Shown: positions 7,640 to 15,374 of the stretch, in pieces
How the letters are laid out: every line of letters begins with the position of its first letter
How positions within the stretch are numbered: position 1 is the first letter of the stretch
Source: Pigmentiphaga sp. H8
GTDB lineage: Bacteria > Pseudomonadota > Gammaproteobacteria > Burkholderiales > Burkholderiaceae_B
DNA: 64,000 nucleotides
Assembly (NCBI RefSeq): GCF_003854895.1
Contig: NZ_CP033966.1
Coordinates: 2,852,001 to 2,916,000 of the forward strand
Direction: 5' to 3'
Program-made: the position numbers and the translations under genes
Notes under the pieces: generated by a model
The model's input: only the letters and a program-made list of their open reading frames with translations
Told to the model about the DNA's origin: nothing
Databases searched by the model: none

Positions 7640-8998
7640 TCACTCGGTGGTCGCCGCCTGGCGCGCGGCGAACTCCCGGATGCGGTGGCGGATCTGCTCC
7701 GCACGGTCGAGCGCCTCGTGGTGCTCGCCCTTGACGATGATGTCGGTCACGGCCTTGCCGATGTCGCGCACGCAGGCGCGGTCGTCGCCGTCCTGCACCG
7801 GCGGCACCGTGACCACGGTGTCATGGGCGTAGGTCGGGATGGCGCCGTTGGCCCGCAGGGGCGAGACCGCGAGCGCCTGGCCCTCGGCGGCCTTGCGCGC
7901 CTCGCGCCGCAGCAGTTGCCGCAGCATCGCGACGCCGCGGTCGCAGCGCGTCAGGTTCTCCAGTCCGTGGACGGCGATGGAGCGCTGCGAGATCTGGGCG
8001 TCGTAGTCGCCCGGCATGCGCTGGCGGTCCTCATAGGCGCGCTCGCCGTTCTGGCCGAAGAAGTCCACGCTTTCGACGCCGCACAGGCTTTCGTCGGCGA
8101 TGCCGCGCGGGTCGGCGTCCGGGTGGAAGTGCCGCCAGCCGATGATGCGGCAGGTGTGGTTGTCGATGGGCGTGGTCCAGCGCGTAATGGCCACGCGGGC
8201 GAATTCCTTGGGCTCCAGGCCGTCTTCCCAGATGTGGCCGACCTGCGCCAGGTTGGGAAGAATGATGTCGTTCGAGCGCACCCAGACCTTGTCGTTCCAG
8301 CGGCGCGAGGTCACGTAGACCATGCCGGCGGGCGTGGGGACGAAGTCCATTTCGGGCAGCTCGCCCCAGGCGTCCGAGAACTGCGTGAAGCTGATGCGCG
8401 TGTGCAGGAACACCGCGTGGGCCGGGTCCATCACGTTTTCGTGCACCTGCAGCCAGTTGCACGGATAGGTGATGCAGTAGGGCACCAGCCGGTCGCCGGC
8501 TATGTCGTAGGTGTCGTACAGCGGGAACTCGGGCTGCCGGTCCGGCGGGCCGAAATAGCCGAAGATGATGCCGCGGTATTCCTTGAGCGGATAGGCGCCG
8601 TGGCAGATGTTGAAGCGCAGCCGCGAATCGGGCGGGTCTCCCGGGGTCTCCAGGATGCGGCCGTCCACGCCGAACAGCCAGCCGTGGTAACAGCAGCGCA
8701 GGCCCTCGTCCTCGCATACGCCGAACTCCAGCGACGTGCCGCGATGGCTGCAATGCTTTTCCAATAGGCCGGGCTCGCCGCCGCGGGTGCGGAACAGCAC
8801 CAGCTCTTCGCCGAACATGCGCACGGCGACGGGCAGTTCGCCCAGTTCCTGCGACAAGGCCACGGGTTGCCAGAAGCGGCGCAGGTATTCGCCCATGGGC
8901 GAACCCTTTTCCACGTGCGTGAGTTCGGCGTTCTCGGCCGTGGCGTGGTCCCTTTCGTAGGCGGAATAGGGGTGGGTCAGGACGGCTTTCTTTTCCAT
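7640..8998 (-). CDS. Rieske-type aromatic ring-hydroxylating oxygenase, catalytic subunit (phthalate dioxygenase-like)
   Basis: 452 residues. The Rieske [2Fe-2S] ligands are visible as C83-x-H85 and C102-x2-H105, and the mononuclear iron site as D191-x2-H194-x4-H199 (MDPAHAVFLH). The layout matches the large single-subunit oxygenases of the phthalate 4,5-dioxygenase/vanillate demethylase group, which hydroxylate or demethylate aromatic acids using electrons from a separate reductase. No reductase or ferredoxin gene is present here. It heads the minus-strand operon with an unknown protein and a Liv-type importer, which suggests uptake and first attack on an aromatic or N-heterocyclic acid. The start at 8998 (MEKKAVLTH) was preferred to a longer frame reaching 9142, whose extra residues look non-coding. 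Confidence 0.9.
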   Translation of the reverse strand: MEKKAVLTHPYSAYERDHATAENAELTHVEKGSPMGEYLRRFWQPVALSQELGELPVAVRMFGEELVLFRTRGGEPGLLEKHCSHRGTSLEFGVCEDEGLRCCYHGWLFGVDGRILETPGDPPDSRLRFNICHGAYPLKEYRGIIFGYFGPPDRQPEFPLYDTYDIAGDRLVPYCITYPCNWLQVHENVMDPAHAVFLHTRISFTQFSDAWGELPEMDFVPTPAGMVYVTSRRWNDKVWVRSNDIILPNLAQVGHIWEDGLEPKEFARVAITRWTTPIDNHTCRIIGWRHFHPDADPRGIADESLCGVESVDFFGQNGERAYEDRQRMPGDYDAQISQRSIAVHGLENLTRCDRGVAMLRQLLRREARKAAEGQALAVSPLRANGAIPTYAHDTVVTVPPVQDGDDRACVRDIGKAVTDIIVKGEHHEALDRAEQIRHRIREFAARQAATTE

Positions 8999-9196
8999 AT
9001 CGCTTGCAGGTGGTTGCGGGGATATGGAGGCCACTCTACGGAAGACGCCTGGTACGCGAAAATAATTAAAACGGCGTGACGGTTCAGTTTTTCCGAAGCA
9101 GCACCAGAAACGGTCCCGGATGGGCCGGCGCGGTGCGTCCATGCCCGGAAACGGGCCCGAAAACCACGCCGGATGGCCGCTTGGGGGCCCGTTGGG

Positions 9197-9225
9197 TTGC
9201 TTTTTGCCCCTGCGCCAGCGATAAT
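9197..9225 (+). promoter_or_regulatory. Predicted sigma-70 promoter of the rpsF operon
   Basis: TTGCTT (9197-9202) and GATAAT (9220-9225) are separated by exactly 17 bases. The predicted start near 9232 gives a leader of about 125 bases ahead of rpsF. Confidence 0.7.
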
Positions 9226-9312
9226 AGAGGGCTTGATTTTTGGCGGAAGCTATTTTTTCGCCAGATTGATCCCTTGTCCGACTCTAGACGCTTGAGCGGA
9301 CTTGCGCCTACA

Positions 9313-9334
9313 GCGGGCCCATCCGGACGCCCGC
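9313..9334 (+). promoter_or_regulatory. Hairpin in the rpsF leader, possible S6:S18 autoregulatory site
   Basis: GCGGGC (9313-9318) pairs perfectly with GCCCGC (9329-9334) around a ten-base loop that contains CCG. It lies about 24 bases before the rpsF start codon. Bacterial rpsF leaders often carry a hairpin with a CCG loop that binds the S6:S18 dimer and represses translation; the position and CCG loop fit, but I cannot verify the consensus by alignment. Confidence 0.4.
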
Positions 9335-9357
9335 GGGACCATCCACAAGGAGCTTCG

Positions 9358-9729
9358 ATGCGTCACTATGAAGTAGTTTTCATCGTTCACCCGGACCAGA
9401 GCGAGCAGGTTCCGGCCATGGTCGACCGTTACAAGTCGCTGATCACCAGCCAGGGCGGCACGATACACCGTCTGGAAGACTGGGGCCGCCGCCAGCTGGC
9501 GTACCCGATCCAGAAGCTCGTCAAGGCTCACTACGTGTGCATGAACATCGAGTGCGGCCAACCCACGCTGGACGAACTCGAACACGCTTTCCGCTACAAC
9601 GATGCCGTGCTGCGCCATCTCGTCGTCAAGATGAAGAAGGCCGAGACCGCCCCGTCGCCGATGATGAAGATCGTCGAGCGCGAGGAGGCCCGCAAGGTGT
9701 CCACCGAAGCCACCCCCGCCGAGGCCTGA
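9358..9729 (+). CDS. rpsF: 30S ribosomal protein S6
   Basis: 123 residues starting MRHYEVVFIVHPDQSEQV, the classic S6 opening, with RRQLAYPIQK in the middle. S6 binds 16S rRNA in the small-subunit platform together with S18, encoded two genes downstream. The start at 9358 follows a strong ribosome binding site (ACAAGGAG); the longer open frame upstream is rejected because it would run through the promoter and leader. The C-terminal tail (KVSTEATPAEA) is short compared with the enterobacterial acidic tail. Confidence 0.98.
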   Translation: MRHYEVVFIVHPDQSEQVPAMVDRYKSLITSQGGTIHRLEDWGRRQLAYPIQKLVKAHYVCMNIECGQPTLDELEHAFRYNDAVLRHLVVKMKKAETAPSPMMKIVEREEARKVSTEATPAEA

Positions 9730-9775
9730 GCCCCGGCTGGACTGGCATGAGGTCGATGCCCAGGACGACACGGCG

Positions 9776-10108
9776 TTGAACAAGGTTCATCTGACCGCCC
9801 AGGTGGTCGAGTGCAAGCCGCTCAGGTATACCCCGGCCGGAATTCCGGTGCTGGAACTGGCGCTTGCCCATGAATCCGAGTTGATCGAAGGCGGGAGGCC
9901 CCGCCGGGTCGAAATGCTCGTCAACGCAGTCGTCGTCGGCGATCTGGCCGGCAGGCTCGAGCGCGAAGCGCTGGGCCGGTCGATACGGATCGAAGGGTTC
10001 CTGGCACCGACCCGGAAAGGTTCAAGCAGACTGAGGCTGCACATCCAGCAGGCCGCCATCGCCCGAGAGGGCGACGAAGGCGGGCCGGCAGGGCAGCCCC
10101 AGGTGTGA
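9776..10108 (+). CDS. priB: Primosomal replication protein N (PriB)
   Basis: 110 residues forming one OB-fold single-strand DNA binding domain (LTAQVVE, LRYTPAGIPVLELALAHES, then RIEGFLAPTRKGSSRLRLHI). PriB helps PriA and DnaT reload DnaB at stalled forks. Its place between rpsF and rpsR is conserved in beta- and gammaproteobacteria. The start appears to be TTG at 9776, with AGGA about ten bases upstream; no in-frame ATG precedes the conserved residues, so low translation is likely. Confidence 0.93.
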   Translation: MNKVHLTAQVVECKPLRYTPAGIPVLELALAHESELIEGGRPRRVEMLVNAVVVGDLAGRLEREALGRSIRIEGFLAPTRKGSSRLRLHIQQAAIAREGDEGGPAGQPQV

Positions 10109-10136
10109 AACGGATTGAATACCCAAGAGGTACATC

Positions 10137-10409
10137 ATGGCCGCATTCGGCAAACGCAAGGAAAAGAAGAAGTTTGGTCAACAGAATCCGCTGTTCAAGC
10201 GCCGCAAGTTCTGCCGCTTCACGGCAGCCGGCGTCGACCAGATCGATTACAAGGACATCGAAGTCCTCCGTGACTTCATCCAGGAAAACGGCAAGATCAT
10301 TCCTGCCCGCCTGACCGGCACCAAGGCGCACTACCAGCGCCAGCTCGACACGGCTATCAAGCGCGCCCGCTTCCTGGCGCTCTTGGCCTACACCGACAAC
10401 CACAATTGA
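10137..10409 (+). CDS. rpsR: 30S ribosomal protein S18
   Basis: 90 residues with the basic N-terminus MAAFGKRKEKKKFGQQNPLFKR and the conserved RRKFCRFTAAG and IDYKD segments. It forms a dimer with S6 on 16S rRNA. AAGAGG precedes the ATG at 10137. It is in the rpsF-priB-rpsR-rplI operon. Confidence 0.98.
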   Translation: MAAFGKRKEKKKFGQQNPLFKRRKFCRFTAAGVDQIDYKDIEVLRDFIQENGKIIPARLTGTKAHYQRQLDTAIKRARFLALLAYTDNHN

Positions 10410-10427
10410 TTGCCGGGAGAGACCATC

Positions 10428-10883
10428 ATGCAAATCATCTTGCTCGAAAAAGTCGTCAACCTCGGCAACCTGGGTGACGTCGTCCGCGTGAAGAACGGCT
10501 ATGCCCGTAACTTCCTGATTCCCCAGAAAATGGCCAAGCGCGCCACCGACGCCGCGCTGAAAGAGTTCGAAGCGCGCCGCGCCGAACTCGAGAAGATCCA
10601 GGCCGACAAGCTGGCCGCCGCGCAAGCCGTGGCCCAGCGCCTGGAAGGCTACTCGGTGTCCGTCAGCCAGAAGGCGGGTGTGGACGGCCGTCTGTTCGGT
10701 TCGGTCACGAACTTCGACGTTGCCTCCGCGCTGAAGCAGGCGGGCTTCGAGTCGGTCGAGAAGGGCATGGTTCGCCTGCCCAACGGCCCGCTCAAGACCA
10801 TCGGCGAATTCCCGCTGGAAGTCGGCCTGCACACCGACGTCGTGGCCAACATCACGGTGGTCGTGGTCGGCGAAACCGCCTGA
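10428..10883 (+). CDS. rplI: 50S ribosomal protein L9
   Basis: 151 residues starting MQIILLEKVVNLGNLGDVV, the signature N-domain of L9, followed by the long connecting helix and the C-terminal rRNA-binding domain (GVDGRLFGSVTNFDVA). L9 binds 23S rRNA near the L1 stalk. The start at 10428 has GGGAGAG upstream and is preferred to an in-frame ATG 18 bases earlier. A strong terminator follows at 10961. Confidence 0.98.
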   Translation: MQIILLEKVVNLGNLGDVVRVKNGYARNFLIPQKMAKRATDAALKEFEARRAELEKIQADKLAAAQAVAQRLEGYSVSVSQKAGVDGRLFGSVTNFDVASALKQAGFESVEKGMVRLPNGPLKTIGEFPLEVGLHTDVVANITVVVVGETA

Positions 10884-10960
10884 CGCCTTTCCGGCCGCTC
10901 GTCGCCGAGCCGGCCGGACGTCCACCGCCGGGGCTCCCTTCCTCGAAGGGCCCGGCACAG

Positions 10961-10999
10961 GAACCCTCCATTTCTTCGCGGAATGGGGGGTTCTTTTTT
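10961..10999 (+). terminator. Rho-independent terminator after rplI
   Basis: GAACCCTCCATT (10961-10972) pairs with AATGGGGGGTTC (10982-10993), with G-T pairs and a TTCTTCGCGG-like loop, followed by TTTTTT at 10994-10999. It closes the rpsF-priB-rpsR-rplI operon ahead of dnaB. Confidence 0.85.
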
Positions 11000-11110
11000 C
11001 AGGGTCGACCCTGGCTCGCACGCACCGCTTCCTCTTGCGTCCAGCCGGGCTAAACTGTCGTGGGCCGGCATTCCCGCCGTCCATGCTCGAACACCAGGTT
11101 TACCGCTTCT

Positions 11111-12502
11111 ATGAATTCGCCCGCCGATCCCCAACTCGAGTCCCTGCGCGTCCCGCCTCACTCGGTGGAGGCGGAGCAATCGGTGCTGGGCGGCCTCTTG
11201 CTGGACAACGCCGCCTGGGACCGCGTCGCGGACCTCATCAAGGAAGACGATTTCTACCGCTACGACCACAGGCTGATCTGGCAGCAGATGGCCAAGCTGA
11301 TCGGGCTGGCGCGTCCCGCCGACGTCGTGACGACGCACGAGTCGCTCCAGACCGCGGGCAAGGCGGAAGAGGCGGGCGGGCTGGCCTACCTGAACTCGCT
11401 GGCGCAGAACACGCCGTCGGCCGCCAACATCCGGCGCTATGCGGAAATCGTGCGCGACCGCGCGGTGCTGCGCCGGCTGGTCACCGTGTCCGACGAGATC
11501 TCGGCCGCCGCCTTCAGCCCCCAGGGCAAGGACACGCGGCAGCTGCTGGACGAGGCGGAATCGAAGATCTTCAAGATCGCGGAAGAGGGCGCGCGCGGCA
11601 GCGCCGGCTTCCTGTCGCTGCAGCCGCTGCTGACCCAGGTGGTCGAGCGCATCGACGAGCTCTACCACCGCGACAGCACCTCGGACGTCACGGGCGTGCC
11701 CACGGGGTTCTCCGACCTCGACAAGATGACCTCGGGGCTGCAGCCGGGCGACATGGTCGTGGTGGCTGGCCGCCCCTCCATGGGCAAGACCGCCTTCTCG
11801 GTCAACATCGGCGAGCACGTGGCGGTGGAAGAGGGCCTGCCGGTGGCGATATTTTCCATGGAAATGGGCGCCTCGCAGCTGGCCATGCGCGTGCTGGGCT
11901 CGGTCGGCCGCCTGGACCAGCAGCGCCTGCGCACGGGCAAGCTGCTGGACGAGGACTGGCCCAAGCTGACGCACGCCATCCAGAAGATGCAGGACACCCA
12001 GCTCTACATCGACGAGACGCCCGCGCTCAGCCCCATGGAACTGCGTTCGCGCGCCCGCCGCCTGGCCCGCCAGTGCGGCCAGCTGGGCCTGATCATCATC
12101 GACTACCTGCAGCTGATGTCGGGCAATGGCGGCGGCGGCAGCGAGAACCGGGCGTCCGAGCTGTCGGAAATCAGCCGCTCGATGAAGGGCCTGGCCAAGG
12201 AACTGAACTGCCCCCTGATCGCGCTTTCCCAGCTCAACCGCGGCCTGGAACAGCGCCCCAACAAGCGCCCGGTGATGAGCGACCTGCGGGAATCCGGCGC
12301 CATCGAACAGGACGCGGACGTGATCATCTTCCTGTACCGCGACGAGGTTTACAACCCCGACACCCCCGACAAGGGCACGGCCGAGATCATCATCGGTAAG
12401 CAGCGTAACGGCCCGATTGGTACCGTTCGCTTGACCTGGCAAGGCATGTACACGAAGTTCCAGAATTTCTCGGGCAACGCGTTCGTCGATTCTGACTATT
12501 AG
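11111..12502 (+). CDS. dnaB: Replicative DNA helicase DnaB
   Basis: 463 residues, normal length for DnaB. The N-terminal domain (PHSVEAEQSVLGGLLLD near residues 16-32) is followed by a RecA-like ATPase with Walker A GRPSMGKT at 220-227 and the LIIIDYLQLM Walker B segment. DnaB is the hexameric helicase that unwinds DNA at the replication fork. The location after rplI is conserved in Burkholderiales. The start at 11111 (MNSPADPQLE) was chosen over an upstream ATG at 11060 that adds unrelated residues. No intein is present. Confidence 0.98.
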   Translation: MNSPADPQLESLRVPPHSVEAEQSVLGGLLLDNAAWDRVADLIKEDDFYRYDHRLIWQQMAKLIGLARPADVVTTHESLQTAGKAEEAGGLAYLNSLAQNTPSAANIRRYAEIVRDRAVLRRLVTVSDEISAAAFSPQGKDTRQLLDEAESKIFKIAEEGARGSAGFLSLQPLLTQVVERIDELYHRDSTSDVTGVPTGFSDLDKMTSGLQPGDMVVVAGRPSMGKTAFSVNIGEHVAVEEGLPVAIFSMEMGASQLAMRVLGSVGRLDQQRLRTGKLLDEDWPKLTHAIQKMQDTQLYIDETPALSPMELRSRARRLARQCGQLGLIIIDYLQLMSGNGGGGSENRASELSEISRSMKGLAKELNCPLIALSQLNRGLEQRPNKRPVMSDLRESGAIEQDADVIIFLYRDEVYNPDTPDKGTAEIIIGKQRNGPIGTVRLTWQGMYTKFQNFSGNAFVDSDY

Positions 12503-12503
12503 T

Positions 12504-12759
12504 TAGAGCCCCCCCGTACGCGCTGACGCGCGCCCCCCAGGGGGCGAAACCGGCGGACTGGCAAAGCCAGATCCGCGGTTTCCTGGGTCTGGGGAAAACA
12601 TCTTGGTTTACTGCGCTGGTGCTACCGATGGCAGCCAGCGACAGCAACGGTGCAACGACTCCAGATAACGGCGCTAGAGTCGGGATGCGGTGGATCCGGC
12701 TTCGCCGGTCCACCCGCATCGCCCCCTGGGGGGCGCGCGAAGCGCGTAGGGGGGTGCTA
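12504..12759. repeat. Nested inverted-repeat (REP/BIME- or MITE-like) element
   Basis: Terminal arms at 12504-12547 and 12719-12759 are near-perfect reverse complements over 41-44 bases. They share a C-rich tract, a GCGC-rich centre and an end reading CCCCCCAGGGGGCGA or its complement. Inside are two further hairpins: 12546-12582 (CTGGC/GCCAG tip) and 12684-12720 (CCGGCTTCGCCGG tip). It starts one base after the dnaB stop codon. No transposase or clear target duplication is visible. The structure resembles dispersed REP-type elements; only this copy is in the window, so I cannot show that it is dispersed. Confidence 0.7.
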
Positions 12760-12779
12760 CACTCTCGCGGTTTTTTAAC

Positions 12780-12797
12780 ACGTCATGTAACTGTCAC
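12780..12797 (+). promoter_or_regulatory. Possible Pho box upstream of the phoU-like/pit operon
   Basis: ACGTCAT (12780-12786), four bases, then CTGTCAC (12791-12797): two direct 7-mers matching the PhoB consensus CTGTCAT at 11 of 14 positions with the canonical 4-base spacer. It ends 21 bases before the start codon of the phoU-like gene. I see no good -10 ten bases downstream, so the site may repress rather than activate, as reported for phoU-like/pit operons of rhizobia. Confidence 0.5.
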
Positions 12798-12818
12798 GTG
12801 GCGTACTGCGAGGACGTG

Positions 12819-13445
12819 ATGTTTGGACGCTTGATGCCCAAAGAGGGCCGCTTTTTCGATCTGTTCACGGCGCATGCCGATCTGTCGCGCCAGGGCAGCC
12901 GGGAACTGGCGGCACTGATGGCCGACCTGGGCCAGGCCGAGGAACGGGTCAAGAACATCGAGACGCTGGAGAAGAAGGCCGACAAGGTCACCCACGACAC
13001 GGTGGATCTGCTGCACAAGACCTTCATCACGCCGCTGGACCGGGACCAGATCCACAACCTCATCACGACCATGGACGACATCCTGGACCTGATGGAGGAC
13101 GCGGCCCAGTGCATCACCCTTTATGACATCCGCTCGGTCACGCCGGACGCCCGCGCGCTGGCCGACATCGGGGTGCAGTGCTGCGACCGGCTGCACATGG
13201 TGGTGAGCCTGCTGCACAACCTGAACGACACGGCCAGCATCATGAAGATCTGCGAAGAAATCGACCGGCTGGAGTCGGACGCGGACCGGGTCATGCGCCG
13301 AGGCATGGGCCGCCTGTTCCGCGACGAGGCCGACACCCGCCAGTTGATCAAGATGAAGGCAATCTACGAATTGCTGGAAGAAATCACCGACAAGTGCGAG
13401 GACGTCGCGAACCTGATCGAAGGCATCGTCCTGGAAAACGCCTAG
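12819..13445 (+). CDS. PhoU-like DUF47 family phosphate transport regulator
   Basis: 208 residues, all-helical, with the DUF47/PhoU_div pattern: MFGRLMPKEGRFFDLF at the start, then KNIETLEKKADKVTHDTVDLLH and TFITPLDRDQIHNLITTMDDILDLMED, which carries the acidic metal-binding helix. These proteins are partners or regulators of PiT phosphate transporters, and the pit gene follows 13 bases downstream. The start at 12819 has AGGA immediately upstream; a GTG at 12798 in frame is less likely because it lies against the Pho box. Confidence 0.93.
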   Translation: MFGRLMPKEGRFFDLFTAHADLSRQGSRELAALMADLGQAEERVKNIETLEKKADKVTHDTVDLLHKTFITPLDRDQIHNLITTMDDILDLMEDAAQCITLYDIRSVTPDARALADIGVQCCDRLHMVVSLLHNLNDTASIMKICEEIDRLESDADRVMRRGMGRLFRDEADTRQLIKMKAIYELLEEITDKCEDVANLIEGIVLENA

Positions 13446-13458
13446 TCGGAAGGATTTC

Positions 13459-14466
13459 ATGGATACGCTTCAGATCAGTTTCGCCACGCTTGCCTTCCTG
13501 GTCGTTCTGGCACTCATTTTTGATTTCATGAATGGGTTCCATGACGCAGCCAACTCTATCGCCACCGTGGTTTCCACGGGGGTGCTCAAGCCTCATCACG
13601 CGGTCGCTTTCGCCGCGTTTTTTAATTTCGCCGCGCTTTTCGTCTTCCACCTGAAGGTGGCGGCCACCGTCGGCAAGGGCATCATCGACCCGAGCGTGGT
13701 GGACCACTACGTCGTCTTCGGCGCGCTGGTGGGCGCCATCGCGTGGAACGTCATCACCTGGTTCTTCGGCATCCCGTCCTCGTCCTCCCATGCCCTCATC
13801 GGCGGCATCGTGGGCGCGGGCCTGGCCAGTTCGGGCCCCAGCGTGCTGATGGTCCGGGAAATCCTCTACATCGTCGCCTTCATCGTGGTGTCGCCCGTGC
13901 TGGGCTTCGTGCTGGGCGGCCTGCTGATGCTGCTGGTGTCCTGGCTGTTCCGCCGCACGCGTCCGCTGCGGGTGGACGGCTGGTTCCGGCGCCTGCAACT
14001 GGTTTCGGCGGGGCTGTACAGCCTGGGACACGGCGGCAACGATGCGCAGAAGACCATCGGCATCATCTGGCTGCTGCTGATCGCGGCCAATGTCCCGGGG
14101 GCCAAGGACCATGTCCCGATCTGGGTGGTGGTCAGCTGCTACGTGGCGATCGCGCTGGGCACGATGTTCGGCGGCTGGCGCATCGTCAAGACCATGGGGC
14201 AGCGCATCACCAAGCTCAAGCCGGTGGGCGGCTTCTGCGCCGAGACCGGCGGTGCGATGACACTGTTCCTGGCGGCCATGCTGGGCATTCCCGTCTCGAC
14301 CACCCACACCATTACCGGCGCCATCGTCGGCGTCGGCTCCAGCCGCAAGTTTAACGCCGTGCGCTGGGGCCTGGCGGGCAACATCGTCTGGGCGTGGATC
14401 CTGACCATCCCGGCTTCGGCCCTGGTGGCCGCGGGCGCATGGTGGGTGGGCAAAACCCTGTTCTGA
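13459..14466 (+). CDS. pit: Low-affinity inorganic phosphate transporter, PiT family
   Basis: 335 residues with around ten membrane helices and both PiT signature repeats: GFHDAANSIAT at 26-36 and GHGGNDAQKTIG in the second half. PiT proteins import metal-phosphate complexes with protons across the inner membrane. The gene forms an operon with the DUF47 protein upstream, a pairing very common in bacteria. Phosphate control is suggested by the Pho-box-like repeat at 12780. Confidence 0.95.
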   Translation: MDTLQISFATLAFLVVLALIFDFMNGFHDAANSIATVVSTGVLKPHHAVAFAAFFNFAALFVFHLKVAATVGKGIIDPSVVDHYVVFGALVGAIAWNVITWFFGIPSSSSHALIGGIVGAGLASSGPSVLMVREILYIVAFIVVSPVLGFVLGGLLMLLVSWLFRRTRPLRVDGWFRRLQLVSAGLYSLGHGGNDAQKTIGIIWLLLIAANVPGAKDHVPIWVVVSCYVAIALGTMFGGWRIVKTMGQRITKLKPVGGFCAETGGAMTLFLAAMLGIPVSTTHTITGAIVGVGSSRKFNAVRWGLAGNIVWAWILTIPASALVAAGAWWVGKTLF

Positions 14467-14605
14467 GGCCGGGACACCGCGTTACGGCATGTTTCCAGTA
14501 TGATGGCGCGCCATGGCGGCCGGCAAAGGCCGCCTGGAGCCGCCGCGCGGGGAAGAGGAGAGCGCCCGGGCGTCGGCATGATCCCCCTTTCCCGGAATCG
14601 CCATC

Positions 14606-15016
14606 ATGACACCTGCACCGATACAATCCTTGCTTGAATCGCGCGCGCTGCTGCTGTTCGGCCGCATTCTCCTGACGTTCATGTTCTGGACCAGCGGCCT
14701 GGTCAAGCTGTTCGATTTCCAGGGTGGCATGGCCGAGATGAGCCATTTCGGGCTTGAACCGGCCTGGCTGTTCAACGTGCTGACCATCCTCGTCCAGCTG
14801 GGCGGTTCGCTGTTGATCATCTTCAATCGGGCCGCATGGCTGGGCGCCGGCGCCCTGGCCGTGTTCACGGTGCTGACCATCCCGCTCGCGCATCCGTTCT
14901 GGAAGTTCGAGGGCGAGACCGCGTTCCACGAAATGATGGTCGTGCTCGAGCACATCACCGTGATCGGCGGCCTGATCGTCGTCGCCATCCTGGGCCATCG
15001 CGGCGCCCGCAGGTAA
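14606..15016 (+). CDS. DoxX family membrane protein
   Basis: 136 residues with about four membrane helices. The opening ARLLFGRIL-like pattern (ALLLFGRILLTFMFWTSGLVK) and HFGLEPAW are typical of small DoxX/DoxD-related proteins, most of which have no firm function; some associate with redox or thiol homeostasis. The 139 bases upstream contain a GGCGGCC/GGCCGCC hairpin (about 14515-14533) without a T-run, and no clear promoter. Confidence 0.85.
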   Translation: MTPAPIQSLLESRALLLFGRILLTFMFWTSGLVKLFDFQGGMAEMSHFGLEPAWLFNVLTILVQLGGSLLIIFNRAAWLGAGALAVFTVLTIPLAHPFWKFEGETAFHEMMVVLEHITVIGGLIVVAILGHRGARR

Positions 15017-15052
15017 TTTCCGTTCCAGCCATAAAAAAGGACCGACCCCGCC

Positions 15053-15367
15053 ATGATCCGCCATATCGTCATGTGGACACTCAAGGACGAAGCCGAAGGC
15101 GCCGACCGCCAGACCAACATGCAGAAGGTCCGGCAGTTGCTGGAAAGCTGCCGCGATTGCGTGCCCGGCATCCTGGAATTCGAGGTGGGGTTGGCCACCG
15201 ATGGCCACGAGGCCACGCACGACGTCGTGCTGAACTCGCTGTTCGCCAGCCGCGAGGCGCTGGACGCCTACCAGGCGCATCCACGCCACGTGGCGATCAA
15301 GCCTTTCATGGGCGCGGTGCGGGCCGAACGGGCCTGCCTGGACTACGATCTGCCGGCGGCAAGGTAG
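15053..15367 (+). CDS. Dabb (stress-responsive alpha/beta barrel) domain protein
   Basis: 104 residues, one Dabb domain. It starts MIRHIVMWTLKDEAEG, where the HIVMW-type strand and the later DVVLNSLFASREALDAYQAHPRH are characteristic. These small dimeric proteins range from polyketide cyclases to stress proteins of unknown activity. It is seven bases upstream of a thioesterase and likely co-transcribed. Confidence 0.88.
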   Translation: MIRHIVMWTLKDEAEGADRQTNMQKVRQLLESCRDCVPGILEFEVGLATDGHEATHDVVLNSLFASREALDAYQAHPRHVAIKPFMGAVRAERACLDYDLPAAR

Positions 15368-15374
15368 GGCGGGG

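Larger units (their letters stand above)
8999..9357. other. Intergenic region between the Rieske operon and rpsF
   Basis: A 359-base divergent region. The left part holds an AT-rich patch (aaaataattaaaac, about 9058-9071) that could be part of the promoter of the Rieske operon, but I could not define hexamers for it with confidence. The right part holds a strong rpsF promoter (9197-9225) and a structured leader with a GTCCG/CGGAC hairpin near 9276-9301 and a GC-rich hairpin at 9313-9334. No gene is supported here. Confidence 0.6.
12503..12818. other. Intergenic region between dnaB and the phoU-like gene
   Basis: A 316-base gap. Almost all of it (12504-12759) is a nested inverted-repeat element described separately. 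The remainder holds a short T-run (12771-12776), a Pho-box-like direct repeat (12780-12797) and the ribosome binding site of the next gene. No coding sequence is supported. Confidence 0.8.

Noticed and set aside
14515..14533. GGCGGCC/GGCCGCC hairpin after pit as a terminator
   Set aside because: The stem is good but no T-run follows, so it is not called as a terminator.
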